From Megalonaias nervosa (taxonomy: Eukaryota > Mollusca > Bivalvia > Unionida > Unionidae): a stretch of DNA of 64,000 nucleotides. Positions 1-11,370 of the stretch are shown here, piece by piece (positions within the stretch are counted from its first letter, which is position 1; each line of letters opens with the position of its first letter). The position numbers were made by a program, and so were the translations under genes. The stretch spans positions 124,001 to 188,000 of the forward strand of contig JAECUM010003680.1 of the NCBI GenBank assembly GCA_016617855.1, in the 5' to 3' direction. The notes beneath the pieces are model-generated. The model had not been told where the DNA came from. It saw only the letters and a list, made by a program, of their open reading frames with translations, and searched no databases.

Positions 1-605
1 TCATAACATTGTTTGCAGATGTGTTTGCAGTTCAAGGCCACCCTTTAAAAACAGTAGGTCCCTGTGACAAAAATTTCATATTTATATTTTTTCAGCTGGG
101 GAGGGGGCAGGGTTGGTTGATTGGATGGTTCAAGTACGTTTGACTGCCAGGTCATTAAAAAATGTTCAGGTGGGATATATGTGTGTATTGAAAATACAAA
201 AATACCTAATTTATTGAAAGGTATTAAAAAGATATATTTTCAGTAGCGTCTGAAGATTTTCAATTTGATTTCTTTCAGAAAACCTCAAAGTAGACAGCAG
301 GGAAAACAGGTTTGTATGGTTTCTAAAACAATATAAGTGTGTCCAAAAAATAGGTTTCTTGCTAGGTTTTAATATTATCATCATCATTCATCAAGAATTA
401 AATACATATTTATGAACCCATACCAAGCCAGTATGCACCCAGATTCACGATAAATGTCAAAATAGTGGCTTTGGTTCATGTGATGATTCAGCTCGTCCAA
501 ATATTATTGAACTGCCTGACAACATGACACAATTGAATATGGGACTCCAGTTAAATTCCAATAGTACACTGCATATATATATATATCCACACTATTATTT
601 TCAAG
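1..605. other. Non-coding stretch, no gene seen
   Basis: AT-rich sequence with a short TA run near 575. I see no exon, RNA gene or bounded repeat. It ends where the first pogo-type element begins. Confidence 0.5.
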
Positions 606-2418
606 TACAGTCAAACCCGGTTATCTTGATTACGTCGGGGGTGTAAAACAATCGTCGACATAACCAGGTCCCGAGATATCAGGGTTTAGTTGATAAATCT
701 GCTGCAGAACAATGATTATGCATCTGAAGTACCAAATCTTTAGGAGTTTTATTTCTAAAAACAAATGGTATTTCTAATGCACAATAAAAATAATAATTCA
801 GTCATGCCTGGTTGGAGAAAATAGAAGATTGGAGGTCTTTTAAATGAGATTAAGTAACAAGTCACATATTTTTACAACAATAAGTTACTGCAACAATGTC
901 AGTGGTTTAAAGTTGTTTTTATTTCCCTGTGAATAGCCTCATCCCTTTGGTAGCCTCAGCAAGACAGTGATTTTCTCACGCTATCCAAAATCTAGGCCAA
1001 TTGAAGTACATGTACCTGTAGGACTATACTTATTTTTTTTTGAAAGTGTTTTCTTTTGTTAGAGTTGACTTGTGACTAGCAGCAAAATGTAACTGACGAT
1101 TTTTGTGCGTGTAAATCAGTCTTATTTTTTGATCGTCAGCGGTTCCTTTATACCAGTATATGCTGGTTTTTACCGATAAATTTTGCTTTTTTTACCGGAA
1201 AAAGACTGGGCTGTCGGTATTCATGTACCAACAAACTGTAAAATGGGTTTCAAGTCTTTAGAGTTAACTGTCTCAACATCAAATTCTGTATGAAGTCAAC
1301 TTATTCCATTCATACAGTTAGAAGACAACTTATTCCATTCATACAGTTGTAGCCCCATATCCCTCCCATCTTTGATCAGTGATCGTCGGCAAGAACACAG
1401 CTCCAGAAGGAGAGTCAGCTCATCTCTTTGATGGATTGCAAGACTTTGAAATTCAAGATAAAAACAACACAAATGAAAGCACTCTTCTTTCTGTTTCAAA
1501 TTTTAATCCTATCAGTCGCCTTCTGCTTCATTCCGTTTCTGTTGAAGAATATGTAATCATGGCACAGCAATCAGCATTTTCATAAAAAAATACTTGGCGC
1601 TATAAACTTTTTTTACAATACCGTTGGTGCTTTAATTTACTTTTGTTCAGAACAAATTAATAACCAATGGTGGGGGTGGGGGCAGCTTTGTTTGGAGTTT
1701 TGCGGGTTTTTATTTATAGATTATTGCGAGTCACGTAATCTAGCCATGCTGAAGTTGAAGGCTTTTACGCTCGCATCAAGCATGAAAACACTTTATTACC
1801 GAATTTGTTTTAAATATATTGTGTAAAACAAATTAGGTATTTGTAGCTACATTTAATGATGTTAACCTGATAATTTTCTGAGATATAGATAAGATCAAAT
1901 TTGCGATGCTGTGTTGGACGAACTATATTGTCATGGTGTGGACATGGGATAATGTCCATTTTGAATGCAGCTTATGTAAAGGCCAGAAACGCATGCATTC
2001 AATTTCCGTACTCTAAGTATTGTTTACATGATAATTTTCTCCACTCTGTATAAGTGATAAACCATGCATTGATGAGATTGGTTGATTAGCATTTGTACCG
2101 GTAAAATTTGGTCTTGTACCGACCTTTTCCATCCTTGCCAGTATGAGGTACCAGTAATAGCCGAAACGCCGGATCATTTCTTTTAAAATTTCTCTGAGAT
2201 GGACATCAGAAGTTGCATTTCGTTGAATTAAGCGGGTCCACATGTTATTTCGGACCGAAACTTATGCCCGACATAACCGGGTTATCGACTTAACAGGGGT
2301 CAAGATAAGCGGGAAAAATTAGCATAACAAAGACAGATTTTTTTGGGACCGGACCAAAGTGCTCGACATACACAGGTTCTTGAGATAACCAAGGTCGAGA
2401 TAAGTGGGTTTGACTATA
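606..2418. mobile_element. Pogo/Tigger-type non-autonomous DNA transposon (element E)
   Basis: The left end reads TACAGTCAAACCCGGTTATC and the right end, reverse-complemented, reads TATAGTCAAACCCACTTATC, so the two ends are terminal inverted repeats next to TA dinucleotides. The subterminal region at 2265-2400 repeats the motif of a cytosine-rich word followed by gataag or ataacc. No transposase similarity is visible inside; the short frames at 1296-1585 and 2013-2243 look like chance. TA target sites and a CAGT-type start fit pogo/Tigger elements of the Tc1/mariner superfamily; family membership is inferred from the ends only. Confidence 0.75.
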
Positions 2419-4149
2419 AATAAATCTGTGTTACTGATGAGTAGAGTACAGTATGTAACATGTACAGGGGATTATGTTGTGTTTGCTACATTGCCCTGAT
2501 TGTAGCAATTCTTACACTGTATCGTATCAGTTGACCTGATCAACACAATAATTTTTAGCATCTCATTTGAATTCTCCGATCACATTAACATTAGGGATAT
2601 AAGGCTGCTACCTCCAGAATCCAGCCCTATTAAAATGTGTCTTTACTGTGTACATGATAATATACAGTAGGCAATAACTCTTGCCCATTACCTACCCCTC
2701 ACCACCACGTCACCAATTTTTAAGCTTTGCTTCCATACTACAGCATTGTGCAAGACACCTCCTGTCAATCCAATCCAAATTTGCATTAAATTCAAACCAT
2801 CCATACAGGATTTGTGATTTATTTGGAATTATATTCATTCCTAAACAGGTGGTACAGGGGTCACGCTACCAGGCGAAGTGAGTGACTAAGTCGCCTAAAA
2901 AATGTAAACTTTGCCTTCTTCTGTTAGGAAAGTGAACACGACTTCGCCGTGTGATTTTTTTTTTAGAGGTACATTGACTAATTATACCTTTTGAGATGCC
3001 CCCTCGCCTTAGGCAGGTATATTCTAGTATTGTACTGTAGCGATAGGTATTCTTCAAGCCATCAGTAGCTAGGCCTAGTTTTGATAGGAATTATGCTGAC
3101 AGACAAACTCTTGCACATTCACAGGCATGTGTTTTGATAGCTGATTGACCATTAACCATTTCCCAAATAAGTTGGTAACTAGGCCCCTATCACTGCCCGA
3201 TTTACGCATGTTGTCCTTTGATGATAAAAACATACAAACTTGTGTTTTGAAACTTTAACAATAGTATGTAAATAGCAATTTGTGTTTTAAGAATAAAATT
3301 GGTGATCTGGATATTTTAACTGCCTCTTGTACACTATTTCATCATAAAATTGGCTTGAAACTGTAAGTGTATCTGTAACGGGGACAAAAATTGCGGACAT
3401 CACTATGTCTGGGAAGTACCAGCTTATTAGACTGTCTGTTTTCGTAAATCATCGGGCAGATATATTCAGAAAAATATACAATTCATAGAAAGCAAAGCCT
3501 AGGTATTATGTTAGTTAAGATTTAACTTTAAAATGCAATTATAAAGGTCAGAAACGTATGGGACAATGCTGTGTTGTGGAATTCGCGAGAAGCGTTGTAA
3601 GGTCAAAGTTGTTTTCTGACTTGTCTTGTATTTGTGAAAATACGGAAAAAAGCTGCCAAGCAGATAATATTTAATCAATGCCTAAAATTTATAAAAGTAC
3701 GTAGACAAATAAATAAACCATAGATTTACAATCCTATCATGGACTGTTGTAATGAAGCTATATAAAGTGATTACATTACGAAAACCCCTCCTTCTGAAAA
3801 TAGATGCACTCACGTCTGTGTTTACTTGGTTGGAAAGAAAGGTTTAGTTCATATACTGACTATATATGAGCCTTGTCTGTAATTTTATGCATTTTAGTGT
3901 CTTATCTATGAATAGTTACGGTAATGTTTTATCTGCAAGAAAGAAATGAGGACACTTGTGCATTTGCCCTCATGTACATGGTACAGGGGTTGTGTCAAAG
4001 GGGTTTAGAAATCTTTGAAAGTGCCATCATTGTGAACTTTTAAAAAGTATATTAAAAAAAATATACAAAAATATACAAAAAATTGTTTAAGGGTAGTTGA
4101 TTAGCATTTTTACCAACTTGCAATTACAATGTAATCTAGTTACTTTGTT
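2419..4149. other. Non-coding stretch, no gene seen
   Basis: No conserved coding segment, no bounded repeat and no RNA gene recognised. Short open frames at 2681-2881 and 2866-3057 lack any similarity I can name. Confidence 0.5.
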
Positions 4150-4500
4150 AAATTTTGTTTTATTACACCGCTCCGGTGGCCTTAGTGGTTAGAGCGTCCG
4201 CCTTGGATGCAGGAGGTCGTGGGTTCGATCCCTGGCTGAGTCATACCAAAGACTTACAAAAATGGTACTAACAGCTGCCTCGCTTGGCGCTCAGCATTAA
4301 GAGGTTAGTGTTAGGACTGGTCAGCCTGGTGTCAGGATAATGTGACTGGGTGGGACATCATGCTACATGTCTGCAGCATGATTCCCCAGTGCTAGACATC
4401 ACTTTAAACTGCCACACTGCAGACATCGTAGCAGTATGACTGAAAAATTTTAAAAGCTACGTTAAAAATCCAAATCACACACACACACACAAATTTTGTT
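4150..4500 (+). repeat. tRNA-derived SINE, full-length copy with target duplication
   Basis: The head is tRNA-like: an A-box-like TGGCCTTAGTGG at about 4177 and a B-box-like GGTTCGATCCC at about 4222. A body of about 230 bp follows, shared with copies near 11601, 32379 (minus) and 48731, and the element ends in a (CA)n tail. The 10-bp word AAATTTTGTT occurs immediately before (4150-4159) and immediately after (4491-4500), a clean target-site duplication, so the insertion spans 4160-4490. The RNA polymerase III promoter boxes are part of the SINE, not of a functional tRNA. Confidence 0.9.
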
Positions 4501-4656
4501 ACAATGCAGTTTCTCTTTATTCTCGTTTAGAGTCATATGGCCAAAATAATGAAGAAAATTTTCTACTAGAAAATAAAGTATTGCTTAAATCCAATGTTAA
4601 ATGCAAATATGACTGCTGGGAAATAGAGGGCATAATTTAAATAAGAGAACACACAT

Positions 4657-4660
4657 TATA

Positions 4661-4731
<71 letters not shown>
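4657..4731. repeat. (TA)n microsatellite
   Basis: About 35 consecutive TA dinucleotides followed by a short GATA run. Confidence 0.95.
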
Positions 4732-4734
<3 letters not shown>

Positions 4735-5704
4735 TAGATAGTGTTTCTTGCTTTGTGTCCACTTCTCCCTGTTAAGCTCTCACTTCTCCCTGTTCTGTCC
4801 AAAAGGAAAAGTCACTTCTCCCTAAAATTCAAGTCTAGTTTGACCCCTGGTGGTAAATATTAATTTTTTAATTTTGTGAATATTTTTATGAAATTTTTCA
4901 CCTTCTCGAACTTTGTCACTTTTAAACCACATCATGCTTTCATTGATGAATGTTGTTACTCATGGTTTCGTGCACACTGCCTATTGTTATATATATTTAA
5001 TTTGTATAGTGTGTTGGCTTTTGCCCATCATTATATGTGTGTGTATTTGATTTGTATTGTGTAATTGACCTTTGTCCATAATTGAGGATTGGAGTTGGGG
5101 TCTACCTGACTGATGCCTTTTTTTAATAAAAACAATACATAGCTAATTTTTGTCTGTGATATTAGATTATATTTTAAGATAATTATTGCTTGGAGGTAAA
5201 CATGTTTACAAATGTTCTGTTTAAGGTCTAGTTAGGGTTAGAAATTAAGAATGTTCTAGAAGCAAGCTGTTTATGAATTTGATGGGAAAATGATTCTTAT
5301 ACTGCTCATATTTCTGTGCTTTTTATATAAATGTTGTTTACTTAAGACTTACTCATTCTATATTTTAAGATCAGTCTTAGTGGAATCAATGTAAATTGTA
5401 TTTCAGTTAATATTTGAGAGGATTTATATATTTAAGTTATTCATATGGATTACCAAGTGATCAGTGATATTTTCTGACTAAATCACATCTGGGGATTATT
5501 GTGAATTAATTCAAGACATTTTGGATTATATAATTGTGATACATGATCAAGATTGTTGGCACATTAGCACATTTGTGGCTATTGGTACATCAGTGCAGTC
5601 AGAATTGGAATTCATTTGGAAATCAACTGGAATTTATTTGGAATAGTTTATGCTGTTGGAATTGTGATAGAACTTTAAGAATATTTGGGATTTAATTCAC
5701 AATA
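4732..5704. other. Non-coding stretch, no gene seen
   Basis: A small internal repetition of CACTTCTCCCT occurs three times between 4757 and 4822. Otherwise no exon or bounded element is recognised. Confidence 0.45.
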
Positions 5705-6880
5705 CAGTAGTCTCCCTCTTGAACGCCCCCTCCCCCAACCAGCGGCCACCCGCTCCTTACGACCAGAATTCGATGGCACCGACGAATTTGTGTTCAAAAG
5801 TACCCCTCACGAAAGGCCACCTGGATAACGTGACCAGCGGCCAGCATATTATTGCAAAAATATAAAATTTACCCCTCACAAGCGGCCGCATTTTATTTTG
5901 TAATATGTATCCAGAACCAATTTTACTCATAACGTGTGTTAAGTAATCCGATTTCTGTTTCCCAATGTCAGGTTTTCATTACTTAAAGAAGTGTTGACTA
6001 AAGTACATGTACCACTAATGTTAATATTATATCATTTACGCCTCACAAGAAGCCACATTTATTCCATAAAGCCAAGAAAGACTCAAATTTTAATCCATAC
6101 AAAAAGGTAAGTACACGTAATCCGATTAGCCTTACTGCTGTGTTATCATGAGATGTCCGGTTTAGTCGCTCTGATAATTGTTAAGATTACAATTATTGAA
6201 CAGTAGTAACAGCTGAGAAGTGGCGGTATTGATGTACAATACACAAGTCAGCGGGAAAATGGTTTGATGGCCTTTATGGCTTCCCTTAGTAAGATGTTGA
6301 GCTTGTTCACTTTCATAATTAGTGGCTATTACTACTGACAATAATTATCAAGATTACAAATCCTAATAGCCGCGAGGTGCTATTGTTCAGATCAAATCTG
6401 CATACATATTGAAGCCGTTTTGGCTTCTCTCAATGTAAAGAAATGTAAACACAAATAGGGTACCAGACTGCGACTAATGAATCCTGTGACAAGATTGCTG
6501 CCTTTAAAAAACACATGGCATTTTGTTTAAATGCAGAAAAGTTTTATCAGTCTTGTAGTAGGCAACACTGATGATTAAGACCAGATTTGCAATGTGCATG
6601 ACAACAACACCCGCTCGCATATCACGCTTACGCCAAGAATAAGAACTATTAATGCATATTCAGTTGAAATATGTCTATTATTATAACAAGAAGAACCTTT
6701 CAATAATTAATGTTACTTTCAGATATTAAATGCTTTGAAGAAAGTAGCTTTCTTACTGCGTACATTACATATACTTCTCACAAAAAATTTAGTCCCCCTC
6801 TGGAAAGGTCACCCGTCTTTTAAGGCCACTTTTCCGGTGCAGAAGGGGTGGCCGTATAAGAGGGGGACTAATGTACTGTA
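5705..6880. mobile_element. Pogo/Tigger-type non-autonomous transposon (family C, copy 1)
   Basis: The left end is a CAGTAGTCTCCCTCTTGAACG type terminus after TA. The right end, reverse-complemented, carries TAGTCCCCCTCTTATACGGC. The interior matches the element at 20856-22503 along most of its length, but lacks about 490 bp present there (21733-22218). The motif ccagcggcca recurs near the left end. No transposase is visible. The exact right boundary is uncertain because the last bases read ctaatgtactgta rather than the expected ccactgta. Confidence 0.8.
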
Positions 6881-6929
6881 AGTTCTTTCTAAATTTTCAC
6901 TTTGTTTTCTAAAGAAATAAATTGTTGAA

Positions 6930-7860
6930 TTTTACACAATCTCAGAGGTCTTGGAAATGCTTAATCATGTGTGTTTGGATGCAGATATTATATCTGGGAC
7001 ACAGAAAATCACTTACTCAGGAGTCCTCTGTATGCATACAATAGCTGGGTGGCAATTTCAAAGGCTTGTAGGTCCAGCTTCAGCCACCTGCTGAGTGGGA
7101 AAAGGTGCTGATCAATTGATCATTTTAGCTGTGTTGATATTTACAATGATAGAACTCAGTGGCTGAAAGATCCTCAGATGTGCATATAAGAGTTCATCAA
7201 AAGAGCTTGATGCAGTAGCTGAGCAGCCAGTTCAAAGACTCTGACTAGCTGTTGAGTTGTGGTAAAATGTGCTGATATTTACAGTGACTCAATTCAGAGG
7301 CAGAGATACCCAGAGATGTACATGTGGTCATTATAATAATACATCAGGTGAACAGCTTTAGCTTTCATTATTGTGTTCATTTTCTGAGTGTAGCCGAAGA
7401 GGTAATGCATATGACCTCAAACTCAAGACACGTCTGGACTTGGACAACATGCTGTTTGCAAATTTGGATAAGTATTTTGGGGTTAAATAGCAATTCACAA
7501 AGATTGTATAGAGATTCAGAAGAGTGGTTAAGTTGCTAGAACCAATATCTCGGATGGAACAGTAGCCAAATGTGAGAAAGTGATTGATGCTTGGCTTAGT
7601 GTTTTGAGTAAGACCTTTCCTTGGATTGACAAATCTCAGTCTCACTCTGACAGACAAACAAGAACTATATGTCATTGGTGCAAAGAATTTGGAAAATTTA
7701 AAGTGACAACTACTAGTTCTTCTCATCAGGACATTTAGCCACATCTAGTATGCCCAATATGCTTCTTGGAGGAGACTGCAACTTTTGCTGGTGGGACTCC
7801 TATTTTTACCTAAATAGGAGTCCTGGACTCAAGTTTTAAAATCCTAGCGAGACCTCAGAA
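6930..7860 (+). repeat. Dispersed repeat R, copy 1, carrying zinc-finger-like coding debris
   Basis: About 930 bp matches, in inverted orientation, the segment at about 18500-19405. Shared landmarks are the phrases around 'gacctcagagg', the cagctgg/caatttcaaag segment, the coding-like part at 7445-7740, and the flank with 'ggagtcctggactc' near 7822. The flank may be untranslated or intronic sequence of a retroposed or duplicated gene. Type of element unknown. Confidence 0.75.
7445..7740 (+). pseudogene. Broken TTF/BED-like zinc-finger coding fragment
   Basis: Translation with at least two interruptions gives a segment related to the intact 83-codon frame on the minus strand at 18652-18903. 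Shared peptide blocks include DGTVAKC, DAWLS, KTFPWIDK and QSHSD. The C-terminal part contains CHWCKEFGK followed by a serine/threonine run and a histidine, resembling the CxxC...H arrangement that opens TTF-type or hAT-related zinc-finger proteins (ZNF862/C17orf113-like). That family assignment is a pattern-level guess. Stops and a frame change make this copy non-functional. Confidence 0.45.
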
Positions 7861-8081
7861 TTTGTTGGTTTTGGCACTTTTCTATTACTCTTAGGCCATG
7901 AGTTGTAAAACTAATGCTTGCTCACCCATTTCGTAAAGGTTTTTGTTTTAGCTATTGAACACACTGCATAGTTAATTTATATATTTTTGTTGTGCTTTGT
8001 TCTCTTTTGTTGTTTCACTGAAACCTGACAATGAAGTATAATAAATGCAACAAGTTCAAGGTCAAGGAAGACATGTATGAA

Positions 8082-8205
8082 TTGTGCCTTCATGTAAAAA
8101 TTGTACTTTGTCAGTACCATGCATTGTGTACCATATGGTCCAGTTGTGCCTTCATGTAAAAATTGTACTTTGTCAGTACCATGCATTGTGTGGTCCAAGA
8201 GTATC
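8082..8205. repeat. Perfect tandem duplication, 62-bp period
   Basis: The stretch beginning ttgtgccttcatgtaaaaat is repeated 62 bp later with essentially no differences over about 47 bp, so this is a recent local duplication. Confidence 0.85.
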
Positions 8206-8299
8206 AGACTGCGGTTATGTTGATCAAGGCAAAGATTGAGGTTGACGGAGATGCAAATTTTGAATATCAACAAGTACTTATGATATAGTGGTGTAGCGT

Positions 8300-9660
8300 A
8301 TCCCCATTTTTAAGCATCCCAGGTGGCATAATTCCCCCATATGTCCAAACATGACCATTGGGCCTGTAAGTCCAGGCAACATATCCATCCTGTACTAAAA
8401 TATCACCATCTGAAGCCATCTGCAATCCCTGCATGCCTGAACATAACGTTTGAGTCTGTAAGTAAGTCCAGGCACATGGGGCTTCTGACATATCCATCCT
8501 ATACTACCATATCACTGTGTGAAGCTATCCACATCCAGCCATTCTATCCATCTCAGTTGGGGTGTCTTACTGAAAGTTTCATCTCGTCTGGTCAGTGGCT
8601 TCATCTCTCTACGGTAATGGAGATCTTAGAGGTAGATCTCTCCATCATAACAGTCCTTTGGCTACATACAGTTACAATTAACGGGGATGTTTGTGATAGA
8701 TCTGTTCATCTTGCCAGGAATACAGGTACACAAACATGTTATGACAGGGATTTCAGTGATAGATCTGTCTGAGCAGCCATGCCAGTGGCACAACCATTCC
8801 TAGCACCAATTGGACTGCCTGATTCATATCTGGTAACGATGTTGACCATACTCTCAGCGAATTAGCCATCTATAATGGTACAACAAAATCATCTGCCAGA
8901 ACTGGCTTGTTCTATCTCCATTGCTTACCTGCAGAGTATTGGCCATGGATTATACAGAGTTGTTGGTATTGCATCATCATTTCCACAGAAAATGGTTTAT
9001 CTGGAAATGAAAGCAAACTATGATCAGGAGACTTCAGACTGTGTTCCTGAGTGAAAGCCCTGCTCTGATCCAACCATGGAGAGGACAGAGTTTAGTTTTA
9101 AGGCTGCTATTGAGGAGGTATACCTGGTGGTGCTGACTTTGACATGACCTCCACCCCCTACCACCACGCATTATTATAAAGTCAAAGCTTTGGTCAACAT
9201 TGATGATGAATAAGTCGCCATCCTTCTGGCTGCTTCCCCAGTCAACAAAAAATCAAAGAGATTCAGGACCCTTTGTCTAGACATATCTGTTACATAATTT
9301 TCATCACACTGATAAATAACACATTCCACCACCTACCATGCGGAACTCCTGGCATGAGATATTAATTTAGCAGTGGTTGACGTTTGTTTTTAGAAGGTGA
9401 AAAAAATATGTTCTCACCACATCGAAGCAAATTCAGAACATTGTCGCCATGCTTTTGATGTTGAATTTGGTGATTTTTCAACTGGTCCAAAAGTTGGCCA
9501 AACAACATGCGTGGAATTTAACAGCCAAAATTGTCCTGGTCATTCAGCGGCAGATGTGTTGACTGTCTCAGCTAATCTTGACTTCATGTGTCTTGATACA
9601 TGTTTCCTGTTACACCCATGCCTTGAATGTATTCTCCATCATGCCTAGCTATTTTCAGGA
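8300..9660. other. Non-coding stretch, possible retroelement debris
   Basis: Includes an approximate duplication of about 130 bp (8365-8400 against 8468-8520, sharing 'atatccatcct...tatcac...ctgaagc'). Open frames at 8341-8772 and 9397-9648 show no family I recognise. Because a DIRS-like recombinase fragment follows directly, part of this may be degraded DIRS sequence; that is inference from position only. Confidence 0.3.
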
Positions 9661-9663
9661 CAA

Positions 9664-9902
9664 ACCTTGCAAGACAAAGAGTTTAGACCTTTGATTGTGG
9701 AGAGAATCTTGAGAGCAAGAAGGCCCTCCACTCTGAAGGCTTTTGAGGGGAAGTGGCATATTTTCATAGATTGGTGTTGTGTCAGTAACATCAACCCTTT
9801 GAGAGCGTTGATCCCATAACTACTTGACTTTTTCTCTGACTGTATGAGGTAAAAAAGTGGGCACCAATTACCATCAAAGCCTACCACCCTCTGCTAGCTT
9901 GA
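9664..9902 (+). pseudogene. DIRS/Ngaro-like retrotransposon tyrosine recombinase, N-terminal fragment
   Basis: The frame from 9664 reads through ILRARRPSTLKAFEGKW, then a tryptophan/cysteine-containing segment ending in NINPLR, meets a stop at 9817-9819 and continues as LLDFFSDCMR. After a frame change near 9850 it reads KKWAPITIKAYHPLLA before a stop at 9900. This order (RARRPSTxKxYxxKWxxFxxWC, then xxxLLxFL, then xxAPxTIKxYxxAL) is the helical N-terminal core-binding domain of tyrosine recombinases encoded by DIRS-type retrotransposons, which integrate via a circular intermediate. The catalytic Arg-His-Arg-Tyr half is not seen. The stop and frame change show it is dead. It lies upstream of the first recognised host exon. 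Confidence 0.7.
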
Positions 9903-10390
9903 CACATGTAGGCATCATGGCAGAATAGATACCAGTCATGATAAAGATCAATCAGGCATAGAAATGTTTGAATTGAATGGAAGAAATCATTCACCCATTT
10001 TTTCAAAAAAAAGACCATCTGTCATGGCTATTACCAGTCACCCTGTATGTCAAAGCCAAAGCATCTCCTTAACCTGATGAGAGGCAAATGTTCATATGAT
10101 CATAGGCTATGTTGTTTTAAGTGGTTGAGTGGTTGTTATTTACATAGAAAATCCCATTTTTCTTCTCTAGAATGTTATCTGTTGTATAAGTTGGATGCTC
10201 AGCATTACCTCCTATTATACATTCACCTGATTTTAATGAGGAACTATCCTCATTGATAGTTTGCTCAGCTTTAAAACCGGCAACAGCTAGTGGTGACAAG
10301 GGGAGGTAATGTGCAAGAGTTATTGTCCTTTGTCTATGTTATATCAACATAAGACTAATTTTTGTCTTTCGTTATTGGATTCAGGAGTTA

Positions 10391-10429
10391 CGAGGCTTGT
10401 GTCCCAGAAGTTAATGTGATTGGGTAAGT
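10391..10429 (+). CDS. Candidate small exon of the ARFGEF gene
   Basis: A pyrimidine-rich tract ending in CAG (10390) is followed by 39 bases and a consensus donor GTAAGT at 10430. Only one frame is open, reading SYEACVPEVNVIG, and its end phase (two bases left over) is exactly what the next exon at 11226 requires. The peptide falls in the poorly conserved N-terminal part of BIG proteins, where I recognise no family motif, so support rests on splice signals and phase. It may be a skipped or lineage-specific exon, or a chance match. Confidence 0.3.
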
Positions 10430-11225
10430 ATTCTTACAGAAGCTTAATTTACTAGACAAATTTTGGTTTTCTTTGATATTTACTTATTTTATTTATATCA
10501 CAAATTTTTAATGATGTAGAGGCATGGGATTATATGAATCTTTTGCCCATCCATACAGCCATCCTTCCATGTACCACATCGTGTTGTTAGCATGTGTTAT
10601 TCGCACAACTTGTTCCCCTATGTTTGAAGGTTTCATTTTGACCATGACGTTTTGCATGAATCCTTATTGGAAACTATTTTAACTATCCATACTTCATTTT
10701 CTTATTTGTTCCATTATCACCATCACTCCAAAATCTTCATAAAATACAACCTATTTTTTAAACTTTATCCCAGTAATGATCTACCTCACTTGGTTGATGT
10801 ACTTGGATTTCAGTTTTCATGGAGAACTGGCAGGCAGATGGACAGACACACTGAATCTGTGACATGAATTGATATGACTGATACATTAAGATTTATACAA
10901 AAGTTTGGATATAATGACTTTATCAAAACTCTCATTCATTTTGTAGAGTTATTCACATTTTAAATGGGACTGTTCGCTTCAAATCAACAAGACTGGCCCT
11001 TGCGTTTAAAATTGCTGTGTTAGTCCCTTCCAGTACTATGATAATTTAAATAATTGTGGGTGCACAGGAACTTGAAATTTAAATTTTATAGTCATACACT
11101 GATTTATTGCATTGATAATGTACATATGAAATTTCTGAACCATTTTATTTCAGTCCCTTAATAAACTAGGATGACTGCCATTTTTCTTTTGTTGAACAAT
11201 TTCATTTTATTCTTTCTCCCAGTAG
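10430..11225. other. Intron-like sequence, no further feature seen
   Basis: AT-rich, ending in a pyrimidine-rich acceptor (ttctttctcccag). No bounded repeat recognised. Confidence 0.5.
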
Positions 11226-11370
11226 GCAAGATGATCATTCTGGGTCTTCAGCTTTGCCAATGCCAAGGCAAGCAGGCTTTGTGGAGGCAGATAAATACTT
11301 CCTGCCATTTGAACTGGCCTGTAAATCAAAAAGTCCACGGATTGTCAACATGTCACTGGATTGCTTACAG
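11226..11370 (+). CDS. ARFGEF1/2-like: ARFGEF (BIG1/BIG2-type) exon, start of the DCB domain
   Basis: Brefeldin A-inhibited guanine nucleotide exchange proteins activate class I ARF GTPases at the trans-Golgi and recycling endosomes, allowing coat and adaptor recruitment. From 11230 the exon encodes 47 residues: a short serine-rich lead followed by ADKYFLPFELACKSKSPRIV and SLDCLQ, the highly conserved opening of the DCB (dimerisation and cyclophilin-binding) domain. The donor is CAG|gttt. Two acceptors three bases apart are possible (exon from 11223 or 11226; a NAGNAG-like site tag/cag), giving either an extra Arg or none. The exon starts in phase 2 and ends in phase 0. The short frame with ATG at 11171 is in another reading frame and is not the gene. 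Confidence 0.93.

Noticed and set aside
4171..4245. tRNA gene
   Set aside because: A and B boxes are present, but a conserved 230-bp body and (CA)n tail follow, target duplications flank the unit, and the same unit recurs three times. It is a SINE head.
8341..8772. 143-codon open frame as a gene
   Set aside because: Contains an internal duplication of non-coding style, has no recognisable family and no splice context. It may be debris of the adjacent DIRS element.
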